A stretch of DNA of 64,000 nt from Phycomyces blakesleeanus NRRL 1555(-) (Eukaryota > Mucoromycota > Mucoromycetes > Mucorales > Phycomycetaceae). A model generated the notes under the pieces. That model worked only from the letters and a program-made list of their open reading frames with translations. It had not been told where the DNA came from and searched no databases. The stretch covers positions 2,471,223 through 2,535,222 of the forward strand of contig NW_017265135.1 of NCBI RefSeq assembly GCF_001638985.1, given 5' to 3'. Below, piece after piece: positions 34,659 through 47,326 of this stretch (positions are counted from its first letter, which is position 1; each line of letters begins with the position of its first letter). The translations under genes were made by a program, and so were the position numbers.

Positions 34659-35681
34659 ATGAGAACTACGCTGTTTGTCGCCGGCTTCGGTTCCAGAACA
34701 AGGGCAAGAGATCTTGCCTACGAGTTTGAAAGGTACATTTCAACATCACGCGCAGAAGAGCATTCCTACACACCATGACGCCACGAACGCTGCCGTCGAA
34801 CCCTTGTTTGTAACGCACACGCGGACGTGGACGAGAGGGGATACGATAGAGCAGAACGTGTGCCAACGGGACGGGACGTTGCTTTCGACGATACAAAAAA
34901 GACCCTTCACACCTACTACATTCTTTATGATCCTGACGACTAACGAACTCATTTTATTCGTCACCGTGAAGATATGGCCGTCTGGTACGCTGTGACATCC
35001 CGGCCCCAAAGAGCTTTTCATCCAAGCCGTAAGTCACCCTACCCATTGCGAAACGTACTCATCGTCTGTTTAGATATGCGTTTGTAGAATTTGAAGATCC
35101 TCGTGATGCAGAAGATGCATTCAATGAGATGCATGGTCGACGTCTAGATGGCTACACCATCAGTGTCCAGGTAGGACAAATCCTCGCCCCTCTTTCCTCG
35201 CCCCTCCTTTCCTCCTTCCTTTCCATTTCTATTAAACGCGTCTTTTTCTTTTCTTTTCTTTTCTTTTCTTTTCTTTCTTTCTTATTTTTCTTACTTTTAA
35301 AAGTGGGCACGCAACGCGCCAAGTGCGTCGTGGCGTTACGACCGCTCTCCTCGTCGCAGAAGATCGATGTCTCCCCGTCGTCCTTCTGAACGACGCGTGT
35401 CGTATGGTCGTAGTCACAGTCGGTCCCGCAGCCCCTTCCGACCCCCGCCTGGCCCTGGACGCTCTCCTTCACCTCCGCGCGGCCGTTCTCCTCCTCCAGC
35501 TGCTTACGACCGTCGTTACGACTCTCGCTCGCGCTCACCTCCCCCACGTCTTCCAGATGGACGTTATCCCCCAGAACCCATCCCAGAGTCTCGCTCGCGT
35601 TCGCCAGCTCACCCTTCACGCTCTGTATCGCCAAAGATTAAGCTTTCCCCAAAGTCTCGCTCCAGAAGTCCTGAGCATTAA
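34659..35681 (+). CDS. SR-type splicing factor (one RRM plus RS domain)
   Basis: Exons 34659-34732, 34972-35028, 35074-35170 and 35304-35681 give 201 aa. The RRM (residues 1-75) starts TTLFVAGFGSRTRARDLAYE (RNP2 = LFVAGF) and has RNP1 as YAFVEFED; the last strand is GYTISVQWAR. It is followed by an arginine/serine/proline tail with repeated SRSRSP units (SYGRSHSRSRSPFRPPPGPG), the layout of SRSF-family and Srp1/Srp2-like proteins that act in pre-mRNA splicing in the nucleus. Intron 1 (239 nt) is much longer and more GC-rich than the others in the window. Confidence 0.9.
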
Positions 35682-36221
35682 GAGAAAAATTGCAACCCCC
35701 AAATAAGAAAGAAAGAGAGAAAACAAAGAGAGAGAGAGAGAGAGAGAGAACGAAATAGAAAGAGAGAGAAAGAGAGAGAGAGGCAGAGAGGCAGAGAGGT
35801 AGAGACAGCTTACAAAGACCTCCCTCTTTTTTCTTTCTTCCTTTCTTTTCTTTTTTACTTTACTTTTTACTTCTTTTTTTTTTACAAAATCTGCTCTCAT
35901 TTTCTCTCAAAGCTTTCTTCTTCTTCTATATTTAAAGAAGTGTTCCTATCCCCCGTCTCCCCCTCTTTCCCCCTCTTGTCAATTTCAATTTCAATTTCAA
36001 TTCAATTCAATTCAATTCAACTCAATTCAATTCAAACCAAACCAAACCAAACCAAATTAAAGCAAAGCAAAGCAAAGCAAAACATAGCAAAAACAAAACA
36101 AAAATTGAATATAATCACGCTGTCGGCTCCAATGTATCACAATCTTCTGGCATATACAATCATTTTATTTTATTTTTATTATTTTTATTGTATGTATTAT
36201 TATTATTATATTATATTCAGG
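35682..36221. repeat. Convergent intergenic region with GA and CAATT/AACCA/GCAAA repeats
   Basis: (GA)n at 35712-35800, TTC/CTT runs to 35930, then TTTCAATTTCAA, TTCAA, AAACC and AAAGC mini-arrays at 35980-36105. No gene is seen. Confidence 0.7.
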
Positions 36222-38052
36222 TTAGTCTGTGGTTCGCCCATGTAGTGCCAGTACCTGCTGTAGTCGTTGAACAAAAGGTCTTGTACGTGCAATAGCGTGC
36301 ACCGGTGTCTGTAACACGACTTTTACTAATTTTTCCAGTCCGTCCAGAGCAATTGTTTTAAGTGGACCTTCGACATGATACAATAGAATATCACTTGCTT
36401 GCCGAAGTTCATGAACACAAGGTCTAAAGTAGCAATCAATGTGTGGCAGCCAGGCTTCAAATAGATCGACAATGGCAAGGGCTGCGTCTGTGCATCGCTT
36501 ATCTGAAATCGGAGCTGGCAAATATGTTTGATGGAGAAGAATCCAAAGTCCTTGGTATTTGATCCGATGTACGTATTGGCACCGCAGATTCCATACTGAG
36601 TCAGTCGCTTCAAGAGGCGGTAATGATACTCCGAATGCTGTCAAACGATGTTCAATGTCGGCAATAGCGTCATATGGAATTTGTTCTACACTGCTGTCAA
36701 AGCAGGTCTTGCGGATAGTACGAGTAATTGCACAAGCTTGGTATTCTAGCCATTGAAACAAGTGCTGATGCGCATCACCATTAAAAGGAAATGGACCCTG
36801 TGAAAGTATGCTGGATATTTCTGGCTCATCTGGACGTACTTCATAGGGTCGAGAATGCAAGTGAGACGCAGCTGTGTCGAGAAAATAAAGCAACCAAAGT
36901 ACAGATCGGCCATACTCTTCCACTTCTACTACTGGAAGATTGCCTGCTTCTGCTTTTGCTGCACGCTCAATACCTTTGGGGCTGTACAGTTGGAGTGCGG
37001 CTGCCATCCGCACAGCAATTCCAGAGTAGATGTAGAGTACGGCTGTTTGACCACTCTCAAGGTGATAAAGCACTAGATTACATGCTGCGTGACATGCCAC
37101 TAGCGTAGGTGGCTCAAAATACAAAGTAGACAACAGATGTTTGGCATAAGCATAGTATTGACTTGCCAGCCGGCGACTTCCGGCTTTGGTCATCGGCATC
37201 GATGTAAACACCTTTGGGTGCCATGTGTAAGCATGCGTCACCATCTGACATATGATCGATGCATACAAAAACTGATCCGCTGCAGGCATCGTTTCTGGGT
37301 TAAATTCCATTAGCCTATTCATATACAATTTCTGAAATGGCTGTAATCCTCCATGTAGTAAGCAGGTTGAATACAGTTCCAGTAGTGACTTGACAATTGA
37401 CAAGGGCAATAGCGGTGGTAGGAGGCCATCAAGCTCAACATTCTCTGTAGACTGTGGGGAAGGTAGTAGACTAGTAAAATGCCCAAGTTTGACTGTAGGA
37501 AATATTGTTTTGTTACGCACTAACCAGCGTGGTTGCTGTCCATGTGTTCGTATACTTGGAGGAATTGACGGAATTGCATTGTCGAGTGCAAATCTGATTA
37601 ATGCTGAGTATATTGATTCCACAGCTATCATGTGCGTCTCTATAGACAGACCCTGAGGATTACATTGTATACTCCACGATTGTAATGATGCGTTTTGAAT
37701 GACTGGTGTTGCTGGTGGATGTTTTACTAGCATTTCAATAACACCAAACTCTGCCATCAAGCTGTGAATCTGATCTTCTAGTCCTGAAAACCGGTTTCTC
37801 AGGGCTGTACTTTCGAGATCCCCAGGAGTGTCTAAGTAATCACACTCAAGATCAGCAGCCAAGCATTCGTCGCATGAAGGACGTGTCCGTGAACATTTAG
37901 ACCGCTGCTTGCGGCACCTGTGATCATGATGAGCAATGAGATCATTCCCAATCCAGAGCGCTCAGGCATCCTTGCCTTTGACACGACAGTGCAAGTCGAG
38001 CACGTCTTTTAATGGGCCGGTTATGAGCTGTTACCGCTGAGTCGACCCCCAT
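36222..38052 (-). CDS. Zn2Cys6 (Gal4-type) fungal transcription factor
   Basis: Exon 1 is 38052-37976 and exon 2 is 37917-36222, giving 590 aa. The binuclear cluster is C24-x2-C27-x6-C34-x6-C41-x2-C44-x6-C51 (SCQRCRKQRSKC then SRTRPSCDECLAADLECDY), with RPIKRRAR just before. The remainder is a mid-homology Fungal_trans-like region with SGIAVRMAAALQLY and GRSVLWLLYFLDTAASHLHS, typical of this family. The intron (37918-37975, 58 nt) splits the first Cys pair from the rest and uses a GC donor (CAAAG/GCAAGG). Without this exon the zinc finger would lack its first Cys. Target genes are unknown; no metabolic cluster lies beside it. Confidence 0.86.
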
Positions 38053-40085
38053 CAACGGTAAAACAATAGTAATAAATAAATAAAAAAGGTTTGTGGAACA
38101 AAAAAAAAAGATGTATTTAAAAGAGAAAGAGAAAAAAAAAGAGAGATAGAATTGCTAAAGAACTTCTTCTACAAACCCCGCTTCTATTCTTTCAGGGTGA
38201 TATAAATCTAACAATAAAAAAAAAAGTAAACGGATCTTCGTCATAAGAAGAAAAGAATGAAAGTCTTCGGCTGTCAATAAATTCTACACAAGCTAGTGTG
38301 TACGAATGTCTGAGAAAACTCGTTTAAGGTCCTGCGAGTTTATAGGTTGCAGTCTAAATAAAGTATATCATACTTTATTAAATACCTTGGCCACACTGGG
38401 AAGATATGACTATAAATGTGTAAATGCTTAATGGATGAATTGTGAGCTGCCCTTTTTCTGTTACTTCTTCTTCTTCTTTGTTGGCCTCATTTAAGTACAA
38501 ATGAAATTTTCAAACGTTATCAATCTTAGGTTTTGTAGAAGTGAATTGAAACATATATTCACATATATTTTTTTAAATATATATATGAGTATAAATGATT
38601 CAATGGTATGGTTGAGGAACAAAGAAAAACGCTTTTGTATAATATACATATTTTACATATATAGTACGTGTATCCAATATTAAACTTTATTAATATTAAT
38701 ATACTTGAGATATAATTCTTATCTAGTCCTACTGCTTTAATCCAATGTGGTTGTAATTATAGAATACATGTTTATTAATTGAATCGAAATCTCCCCCCTT
38801 TTTATTATCAAATTACACGATGATGTGATGTCCGATATATGCTGATGGCATGTACACATTATAGGAGAGGTACAAGTATCTAAGTACAAGTCAAGACTTT
38901 TGCTCTAGCACAAGACTAGGGGTAAATAAAGCAACTGTGACAGTTGGAATAAGTTCAACTAAGATCTACTTGTCCAAATATTATGATCATTCGACCAACA
39001 AGTTTTGATCTAACCATTAAATGCCAGTATAATTTTCTCCTATCCTTGCTCCCACATTGAAGCAAACTTGACTATTGATTAGTATAGCTAATATTTCTAT
39101 GGAACTTATCTTATTTGCATTGATATAGACAACTGTCTAATTAAGTCAAAGTTAAATGTGCCTAGATATGTTTAAAGTATAATCGTTGGCTATTTAATAT
39201 TTGCTCTTGGCGTATCATTCACTACTTGGTGACAACGGACCTCTTTAAAATAAACTAAAGACATTAATTATGCTGAGAATTATTATGTGTCATTAAAATG
39301 AATCACTCGCATGCACACTGACACATACACATACATAAACACAAACACAGAGAAATGTTTTGATTTTTACAAGAAAAATTAAGCAGAAAAAAATGTCCTG
39401 TAACATTTACTCACAGAATATACCAAGATCTACCGCATTAGTTCAATGATCCATATTTACCACGTGTGTAAATTTACATGGACTCCTCAAACTCATAATT
39501 TAGTAAAGCAGTTTCTATGTTTTTGGGGTTCTTTTTTTATTTACTTTATAGACTAGAGAGGCAGTGGATATATCTACACAAATGTAAAAGTAAGTATATC
39601 ACTCATCTTTGTAAAAGAAAAATTGGTATAACAAGAGTGACTTTTGAAATAATGAAGGTACATTAAAGCATTCTTTTGAAGAATTGTTGATATAAATTAA
39701 ATGGTCAAGCATGACACCGCCAGGACTGTGCGCTATGTTGTGTTGCAAACGCCTTCTCCATTTGGGATATCTACAAAGTCACAATGTGCTCTTTACGGCT
39801 CCTTTCCTTCTGTCCACTAACTACACAAAGAGCCCCAGAAACACCCCTCCCCCTCTTTTTTCATCTCCTGGGCCCCAAACCTCTCTACTACATTCTTTCC
39901 TCCCACTCGCGAGATGCTCAGAGATAATCGCAGTCGCAGTTTTCAGAGCCATGACCCCAGCTTTACAGTTCGTCTTTATCTCACTCGTTCACACATGCAA
40001 TGTCTAGCTTCATCGGATATTAATCAAATCGACCTTTTTTTATTTTGCTTGAATTGCATTGTGGCTTTTCTAGACATCTGCACCA
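38053..40085. other. 2-kb divergent intergenic region
   Basis: Shared 5' flank of the Zn2Cys6 regulator (-) and the coiled-coil gene (+). AT-rich, without domains in any frame. A C/T-rich stretch at about 39846-39905 may belong to the leader of the coiled-coil gene. Confidence 0.5.
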
Positions 40086-42711
40086 ATGGATTCAGACGTA
40101 GAAGACCAACAGATTATGGATAAGATTAACGCACTTTGGTCTAACCATGGCAACGATTTTCATGGAACAGCCACTCTTGCTGAATGGATGCACTTCATCA
40201 CCACTCAAGAGAAAGAGAACAATCTCGTTGTTCTTACAGACGAGCAAAAAATAGCTATTCAACCATTTTGCAATGCCAACCCTGAACTCGAGATGGAACC
40301 TAAAGATCTTGGAAATCTCTTGCGGGTCATCAATAGACGCCACAACGACGCTATTGACACTCGCTCTGCTGATCCCTCTGCCGACAGACATTCACCTCCA
40401 CCTCTCCCTGTTTCTTCTACAAGCGCTACTCCTTTTGCATCTAGGCAACGATCGTCTAATCTCCTTAAGAATGGTCCAAGACGACTTCGCATGACTTCAC
40501 TCAACCACAGACGTACAGACTATGATGCTGATAGACACCTGGATGAATTGAGCGACGACGACGACGACAATGGAAGCGAAAGCCACCCCTCTGTTTCTCC
40601 AGGGTCTTTTAATGCAAGTAGTGTGTACAATCCAAATAAACCCAAGTGATAATAGCTTTACTAACTTGTATCAAAACTAATATATATATATATATTATAA
40701 TAATAATAATTTTGCTTTGACTTCAATAGAGTTTGCCAAAAGATATGGCTGTGTACCCTAACTATTCTTCTCCAGCTGCAATCCACCGCGGTGAACCATC
40801 CTATATACGTCTTGATCAAGATGATTGGGGATTAGATTCCGCTGCTCGACAGTATCCTCACACTAACTTAACACGTACAATGCAAAGAGATCTCACACCC
40901 TCAATGATTAATGGTCCAGAAGTAAGAGTAAAAAAAAGGAAAAATTGAATATAATTGAAATGGATAAAATTAAACGGAATGGTTTGTATGTGTGTGCAAT
41001 TAGAACGAAAATCGCATGTCGCGATTATATCTGGCTGACTGCGAGCGAGAAAACAAAGATCTTAAACGACGCCTTCAAGAAAAAGTGAGAGAATTAGAAG
41101 AAGTAACGAGAGATTGCGATGACAGAATTACACAACTTCAAAGTGACTTTGATAATGTCCGGCAAGAAATGGCGATATACAAGGCAAGCATCTTGGAAAG
41201 TAAGAAACTTGAACAATACCACTTGGATCAAATTGCAACTGTAAGTGTTTTTATTTTATTTTATTAAGTATGCCCATTTTTGGATGAATTGATAACAAAT
41301 GTGTGGCCTCTTTTAGCTTGAGAACAAAAATTCTCATTATTTGACCACCCAAAGTAGCCAAAAGCAACTAGTACAACAAACAAAGTCCCAGCTTGATGAA
41401 AAATGCTGTGAGTAGAGTTATATATATATGTACATCTGTGTAAACAAACCACTCTAAAACAAAGATATCTACAACTTATTTGAAACCTCGTATTAACAAT
41501 ACATCGTTTTTCCTTAGCTGAATTGGCAAAGACAAAGAATGAGCTTGTTGAAATACAAGAGCAGCTTATGCGCCTAGAAACCAAGTGGAAGAATGGACAG
41601 GAAGAAATAAGGGCACGTATACAAGAACGTGAAGAACTTTTAGAAATACAAAACAGGCTAGAAAACTCGCTCGAAGAAGAAGGCTTGCTTCAAAATAAAT
41701 ATGATGAAGTCCAGTCTGCAAATCAGATGCTTAAAGAAATCATTGATCGGCTCAAATTTGACTTGGACGAAGCTAGAAACAATGGACGTAATACATGTAG
41801 TCCGACACATGTAAGAGTAAGATAATTAGCTGTGTTGTCTTTATCTATGCTCATAAGCTTTACCGTAGACACTCAAATCAGAAATGGGTGGAGAATCACA
41901 CTTCAACGACAGCAGTCATGACAATGACCATGAAACCTCAGCGGCTCTAGATGAAATTGTGCGTAGGATCAAAGGGACTGTGAATTAGAGCAACAACCAA
42001 GCCTTATTAACTCTGTTTTTTTTTTGTTTATGTACAGATGGATACAGAATGGCTTGCGACAGTGGAACAAGAGCGGAATAAGTGCAAAATGGAACTTGAC
42101 GCAGGTAAAATAGAAGTAATGGTTAATTATCTCTTTGTGTTCCTCATATCAACCCGTGCCCAGTTCGGACCGAATTTGTAAAGACTGAACGTGAAAACCA
42201 TGACTTGAAACAGAAGCTGGCAGTACTGGAAGCGCGTGAGATTCCTGGAGTATCTATTGACAAAGCCATTCAGAAAGACAATCCTGTAATACCGCATTCG
42301 CAACAGCATCATGAGACGCGTGACCCTTGCCCTCAGTGTGCCACTTATAATGCCAAACTGGAAGACAAGGCATGCAAATTGACAGATGAGATTGACCACC
42401 AAACAGTTACGTTAAGAAATATCATAACAAGTGTTATGGCGCACACAGATATTTTTAGTCGAAATCAAGCTCATAGCGGGGGACGTATATTTGTAACCAG
42501 TACCGTACACTTTGCAGTATATACTCTAGCATTGTACGGTGTGGTGCATGCTGCGGGGTCTCTGTGCAACGTTGCTTCTTCAAATCATCACACGGGCTAT
42601 TACCCTGGAGGAATTCCTCCATTGGCATCACGCTTTTGGTTTATAGAATGGCTTGCAGGGTGGAAGCAGTGGATGCTCCTATCACTAGATGAGCCATACT
42701 CACGATTTTAA
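40086..42711 (+). CDS. Coiled-coil protein with N-terminal EF-hand-like region and C-terminal membrane anchor (candidate KASH protein)
   Basis: Eight exons (40086-40645, 40732-40921, 41004-41240, 41317-41407, 41518-41810, 41869-41958, 42038-42104, 42164-42711) give 691 aa. The first junction is the least certain. Residues 1-85 look like a helical EF-hand-type pair without clear calcium loops (KINALWSNHGNDFHGTATLA, LTDEQKIAIQPF). A Ser/Pro-rich acidic linker follows, then heptad-rich coiled coils of about 200 residues (CERENKDLKRRLQEKVRELE, LVEIQEQLMRLETKWKNGQE). Near the C-terminus is one membrane segment (STVHFAVYTLALYGVVHAAG) and a tail of about 50 residues ending LDEPYSRF. This order (EF-hand-like, coiled coil, single tail anchor) is that of KASH5 and fungal Kms-type LINC proteins. 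The KASH call is inference; a Golgi or ER tail-anchored tether is the main alternative. Confidence 0.72.
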
Positions 42712-42806
42712 CTGACAAAGCAACAAACACGTTCCATGTTTGAGCTTTAACGAAAGTAACAATTTTTCTTACTAAACCTAATAGCTTATTTCTGTAATTC
42801 CAACTA

Positions 42807-42838
<32 letters not shown>

Positions 42839-43393
42839 CTCTAGAAACTAAAAGGCAAAAATATTGTAAATAACTTCATGAATTAAAAAGAAATCTCTTA
42901 GCCATGTGTTTTTATTGAAGCGTTACGTTGTGTGCAATACCTTAGACCATTCACAGCGATTTATGTAAACTCGCTGAACATGTAAATTTAAATAGAAGAT
43001 TTAGATTTTTCATCCATAGTAGTTTGTCTAAATAAATGTTTTAACCATTTTTTTAGACAATTATTTAGCAGAAATCTAAATTTGGCGCCTTACTAAAACA
43101 TGTGAGCAATAAGAATATGCGACTTCAGATTTAGATAAACTGCTAGGGATGCTCTAAATTATTTTATATAAATGTATATTTTTAGTTTGACTTAAATATT
43201 TTAATTACACAAACCACTGTGGATGCCCTAATATCACTACGGGAAAAAAAAAGGGTCTTCCGGGGGTTCACTGGGGGATTTCTCAGGATGTCGCCCAGGT
43301 GGGTGTTTTTCGCCTACCCATTTTTTCACCTCCTGCCTGTTATGGATTACCGTATAACTCCGCTCGTTAACAGATGTGAGGTTTTATTCATTA
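42712..43393. other. Intergenic region with repeat remnants
   Basis: CTCTAT/CTCTCT run at 42807-42843. Between 42960 and 43235 several short inverted and direct words recur (TTTAGAT, GGATGCTCTAA, GGATGCCCTAA), suggesting a decayed MITE. GC-rich stretch near 43250-43320. No gene is seen. Confidence 0.4.
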
Positions 43394-43811
43394 GAGAACC
43401 CGTTGGGATGTGATATTTTCAAAGACTGCTAAAAAAGAATTATTAGTGAAACCCAGTCAAAAAAAAAGAAAAACTCAACCACAGTTGATGAAAACATAAG
43501 TACTGTGACAAACATAAGAGAGATACATCTTAATAAACTTGGCTTTCCAAGACTTATTCTCTTAAGTAGATAGATAGAGAAGACTCTTGACTATATTAGA
43601 TTTATGTTAGAAGGTGGAAAAATAAACTCAACTCTTAATAAAAACTTGGTGATGAAATGGAGTGAAAAACTAGAAAACTCCCAATTTTTCACCATTTCAT
43701 CACTAAATGGCCTCCCTCAGTAAAATTTTACATCTTTTCATTGGAATTTCAATCGCCGCGTAAAGCAAAAGTGAGTGAAAATTTAGAATTTTCACTCGAC
43801 AACGGGTTCTC
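43394..43811. mobile_element. TA-flanked MITE with 12-bp terminal inverted repeats
   Basis: Ends GAGAACCCGTTG (43394-43405) and CAACGGGTTCTC (43800-43811) are perfect inverted copies, each flanked by TA (43392-43393 and 43812-43813), as for Tc1/mariner-type MITEs. An internal hairpin has arms at about 43648-43671 and 43694-43717 (GGTGATGAAATGG and CCATTTCATCAC). Length is 418 bp with no complete ORF. Confidence 0.75.
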
Positions 43812-43956
43812 TATTTACCAACACACATTTTTGTAACTTATATTTGACTTTTCATTGATATCTATATATGAAAGCTTTGATTTATAATTATCTTTTATTG
43901 GATATTATAATTTTCAGCTTAATCTTATATCTAAAACCATTGGTCACTTTACAAGT

Positions 43957-44260
43957 GTGGTATACACACCACAATTGAGTGAACAACAGACTCCACAACC
44001 AAACACTGGTTCCTTCTTGCTAATAAATCTAGCAAGTTAATAATTTCCAAAACTGTTACATACCAGGCACATGTACACTACATACTCATACAGTGTAAAT
44101 CAACTATTACACAACAGAGATCTGAATTACAGAGACTTTAATAGAAACAGATATAAACAATATTATTTTGTCTCTTTAATAAATGATACTCTCACGGTAT
44201 CTAATTTTCTATATATTGAGATACTAACCCATAAATAATCCTGAATATCTCAACAAGTAA
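43957..44260 (+). repeat. Inverted second copy of the LINE-flank sequence found at 54050-54400
   Basis: Reads TACACACCACAATTGAGTG onward and matches the reverse complement of 54075-54398 with many substitutions. Translated words such as HNRDLNYRD and IEILTHK are kept in both, so it may be a coding or 3' part of the same non-LTR element. Confidence 0.7.
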
Positions 44261-46486
44261 TATTAACTTAATTAGTTTTAATTTATATAGAGCTTGGATT
44301 ATTAATAATTTTAATTGAATTAAAAACATATTTTTCTATAAATATTCTTATAAAGAAGTATTTTATTGACTGTTTAAATAGAAATTAATTTAAAAAAAAT
44401 GATTTATTATATATAAGTTATACTGGCTAGATATCATTTTATTTACTACAGACTTTATTAATAGTTGATATTTTATTCTATAGTATTTACCAGACATAGA
44501 ATTACAATCCACTGTTGCTTTTTACATTTTTTTCATAATTATCTGACTTTTGCAATAGATGTTTAGTTTTTGTATCATCTGGTAAAGTCTAGCATTTTTT
44601 CTAAGTAGACAGACATGTCTGATACACATCTAGTTTCTATACTCTTGAGAGATTGTACTCCAGTTTGAATATTCACTATGAATGAAATTGATGTGGCTGC
44701 CACTAATGGTAGTGGATATGCCACTAATTTATCTTAATTAACCAATCGATTTGATTTTAGATTTTGGTAAAAATATTAAAGAAAGGTGAAAAAGATAAAG
44801 TTGTATTTAAGTGCGAAATAACATAATACAAACGTCTTTTTTTTTACATGTATATCATATAGAGAGTATAATATCTTGATTTATTTATTTTTATTTAAAA
44901 TCGTAAATTTTTTTTCGTCTCTGTCAAGATTGTTGTATATTGACAATACCACTAATCAATGTGGCAGACCAACTATCTTTTCCACTAATTTACCGGAAGT
45001 GCGGGATTTAAATTGATTTTTTTATATTTTATTTTGTTCAAATTTTTACTTTGCATTTATTTTTCCCTTTCATTGTAAATGAACATCATCTTGAAGTTAT
45101 TTTTTAAGATAATGATGAATCTCTATAGCTACTTTATACATCTAATTTACACGACGTGCTCTCTTTTTTATTTTTACCTAGTTTAACCTACTAAAATAAC
45201 AGTATATTTGACTTATTGACAAAACAAAAAGTTATTTTTTATTGCTTGTGAGAGGAGTAAGGCATATTCCTGCTACAATGACAGAGGCTCATGTTGGCTT
45301 TATCCTAACAAGAACAAATAAGACACCGAGTGCAACTGCAAGGATTAATGTACTGATCAACCATCTGTGGAAAAAGAAACAGGAGACGGATATCAATGTA
45401 TTCTTAGAAGAGCAGAAGCTTATTTGACTGCAGTTCCATATGTATACAAGGCAATACCGACATATCATGCGTGAAGACGGCATTGTAGAGACAAACTGGG
45501 GAAGATTGAGTAGTTAACAAAAGCTGCAATACTCTTTGAGACTCGGGGAGTTAATCTTCTTGAATTACCAGTTCGCTCTATATAAATACAGGGGTCAATG
45601 GGCTGCTGCTCTTCTCCTTCAAGAAGTGATGAAGACTGAATGCCAAATAGAGAAATGGCAAATCGTACATATTAAGTTTAGTGTCGTGCAAGATATTTCA
45701 TTAATACTTTTCTTTATTAAAAAAATTCGCAGGTAAAGTTGAGGAGAGAAGTTCAAGAAAAAGAGTTGAGGTATGTATAGATTGCTCAAATTTAAAGCTT
45801 AATACACTGACTAAACTATATTTTTAAAAGTAGCCTTGGTAGGGCAGAAAGTAGTGTGGCAGCCTCATAATCAAGAAGAAACATGCGGAGCCATCGTATT
45901 TAATTTTTTTTTTGGACTTGTGGTAATCCAGACATGTGGTATTTCAGGTACGAAACAATAGAAAATAATAAATTTGAGAATAGAGATGTATAGAAATACT
46001 TTGAGACTGTATATAAGTTCTTCTTTATTCATAAATAAAAAGCGTCCCTTTTTATAAGAAAACACAATCTGCTCTTGTCATTACTGTGGTATTTCAGGTA
46101 CGAAACAATAGAAAAATAAAATATTTGATAATAGAGACGTATAGAAATACTTTGAGACTGTATATAAGTTGTCTTTATTCATAAATAAAAAGTGTCCCTT
46201 TTTATAAGAAAACACAATCTGCTCTTGTCATTACGTCTTAGTTTCTTAAGGCTTTCTTCCTTTACTATATTTGGTTATTAGAGTGTATTTACTGCTTAAC
46301 TAGTGTCGGTGTTACAATTATGACATCAAGTCATAAATTGTACTTCTTTAGCTCTTAGCTATTCTTTTCTCTTTTACACTAGAGCTTTAGGACTTCCTAC
46401 TAAATTAGCTCCATATCGATCTGACACAGTTTACCTGGCAGTATGATATAATTATCTTAACAATCTTTAAGATATTATCTACAGTA
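44261..46486. other. AT-rich repeat-relic region
   Basis: No intact gene. At 45242-45760 two plus-strand segments are open in part (HIPATMTEAHVGFILTRTNK and a second after stops) but match nothing I recognise, and are probably decayed. GCCACTAAT-type words recur at 44698-44730 and 44949-44992. A 150-bp tandem duplication lies at 45935-46234. Confidence 0.4.
45935..46234. repeat. Two tandem copies of a 150-bp unit
   Basis: TGTGGTATTTCAGGTACG starts at 45935 and again at 46085. The units differ by a few substitutions and small gaps, and each contains TGTATATAAGTT and TTTATTCATAAATAAAAAG, resembling an LTR promoter and polyadenylation region. Confidence 0.8.
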
Positions 46487-46491
46487 CTAAC

Positions 46492-47024
46492 TGTTGTGGT
46501 GGTTGAAGTTGAAGAAGTTTTTAAGAGGAAGAATTGAAGATTTGAGATTAGGAATGAAGATTCGTGAGAACTTGTGTAGGTTTTGTTTATTGAGAAAGGA
46601 TTTTGTATCAAAGTTTGATCAGGCTCCTACACTGAACTACTACTGCTATTTATATTATTTTGGATCGGGAAAATTATATGACTGGGATTAGGTAATCAAT
46701 CCTATCTGAGCCTTAATCAGAGCAATGTGATCTTGGGATAATTAGTGTATGATTAATTATATAAATGTGTGTAGTCCCAATGAAGTATTAACATCGAAAG
46801 TAAATGTGTTTATGAGTTATAATTATGCTTATAATAATCTACTGATGTATCCCATATTATGGTGATATCATCATATGAAGTATAATCACTATCATGCATA
46901 CTAAACCTGTGTGTTAAATAATAAAGTAATTGGTAGACACCTTTGACTGGAATAGCTGAGGCCTTATATTATTTCCTTCAGACTTATTCTCAATTACAGC
47001 AGTAGTCAATACTCATTTACAACA
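46492..47024 (+). repeat. Solo LTR, family B, copy 1
   Basis: 533 bp from TGTTGTGGTGG to TTTACAACA, flanked by the 5-bp duplication CTAAC (46487-46491 and 47025-47029). No internal retroelement sequence remains, so it is a solo LTR left by LTR-LTR recombination. Same family as 55234-55765, in opposite orientation. Confidence 0.9.
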
Positions 47025-47326
47025 CTAACTGTAATAATTATTGGGCTGATTACTTAATTGTTTATATATATTTTATACTTGTTGTGGGGAGAAAATAAAG
47101 CAAAATATAATATAGACAAAAGAATTCGTGAGAACTTGTGTGGGTTGTTTATTTCAAAAGAAAAGTAAAGAATGATAAAAAAATTCCCTCTTTCTACACG
47201 GAACTATCTACTGATATTTATATGTTTTTCTAATTTGTAATTCAGTGTGTGCTTAAGTAATCTTTATCACGATGAGTCATCTTCCAGGAGTATTGCTCTT
47301 CTGGAAAGATTCGGAAAGACCAATTG

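Noticed and set aside
34675..34995. 106-codon plus-strand ORF starting in SR exon 1
   Set aside because: Runs out of frame through intron 1; no domain. Kept only as a note that the intron is GC-rich.
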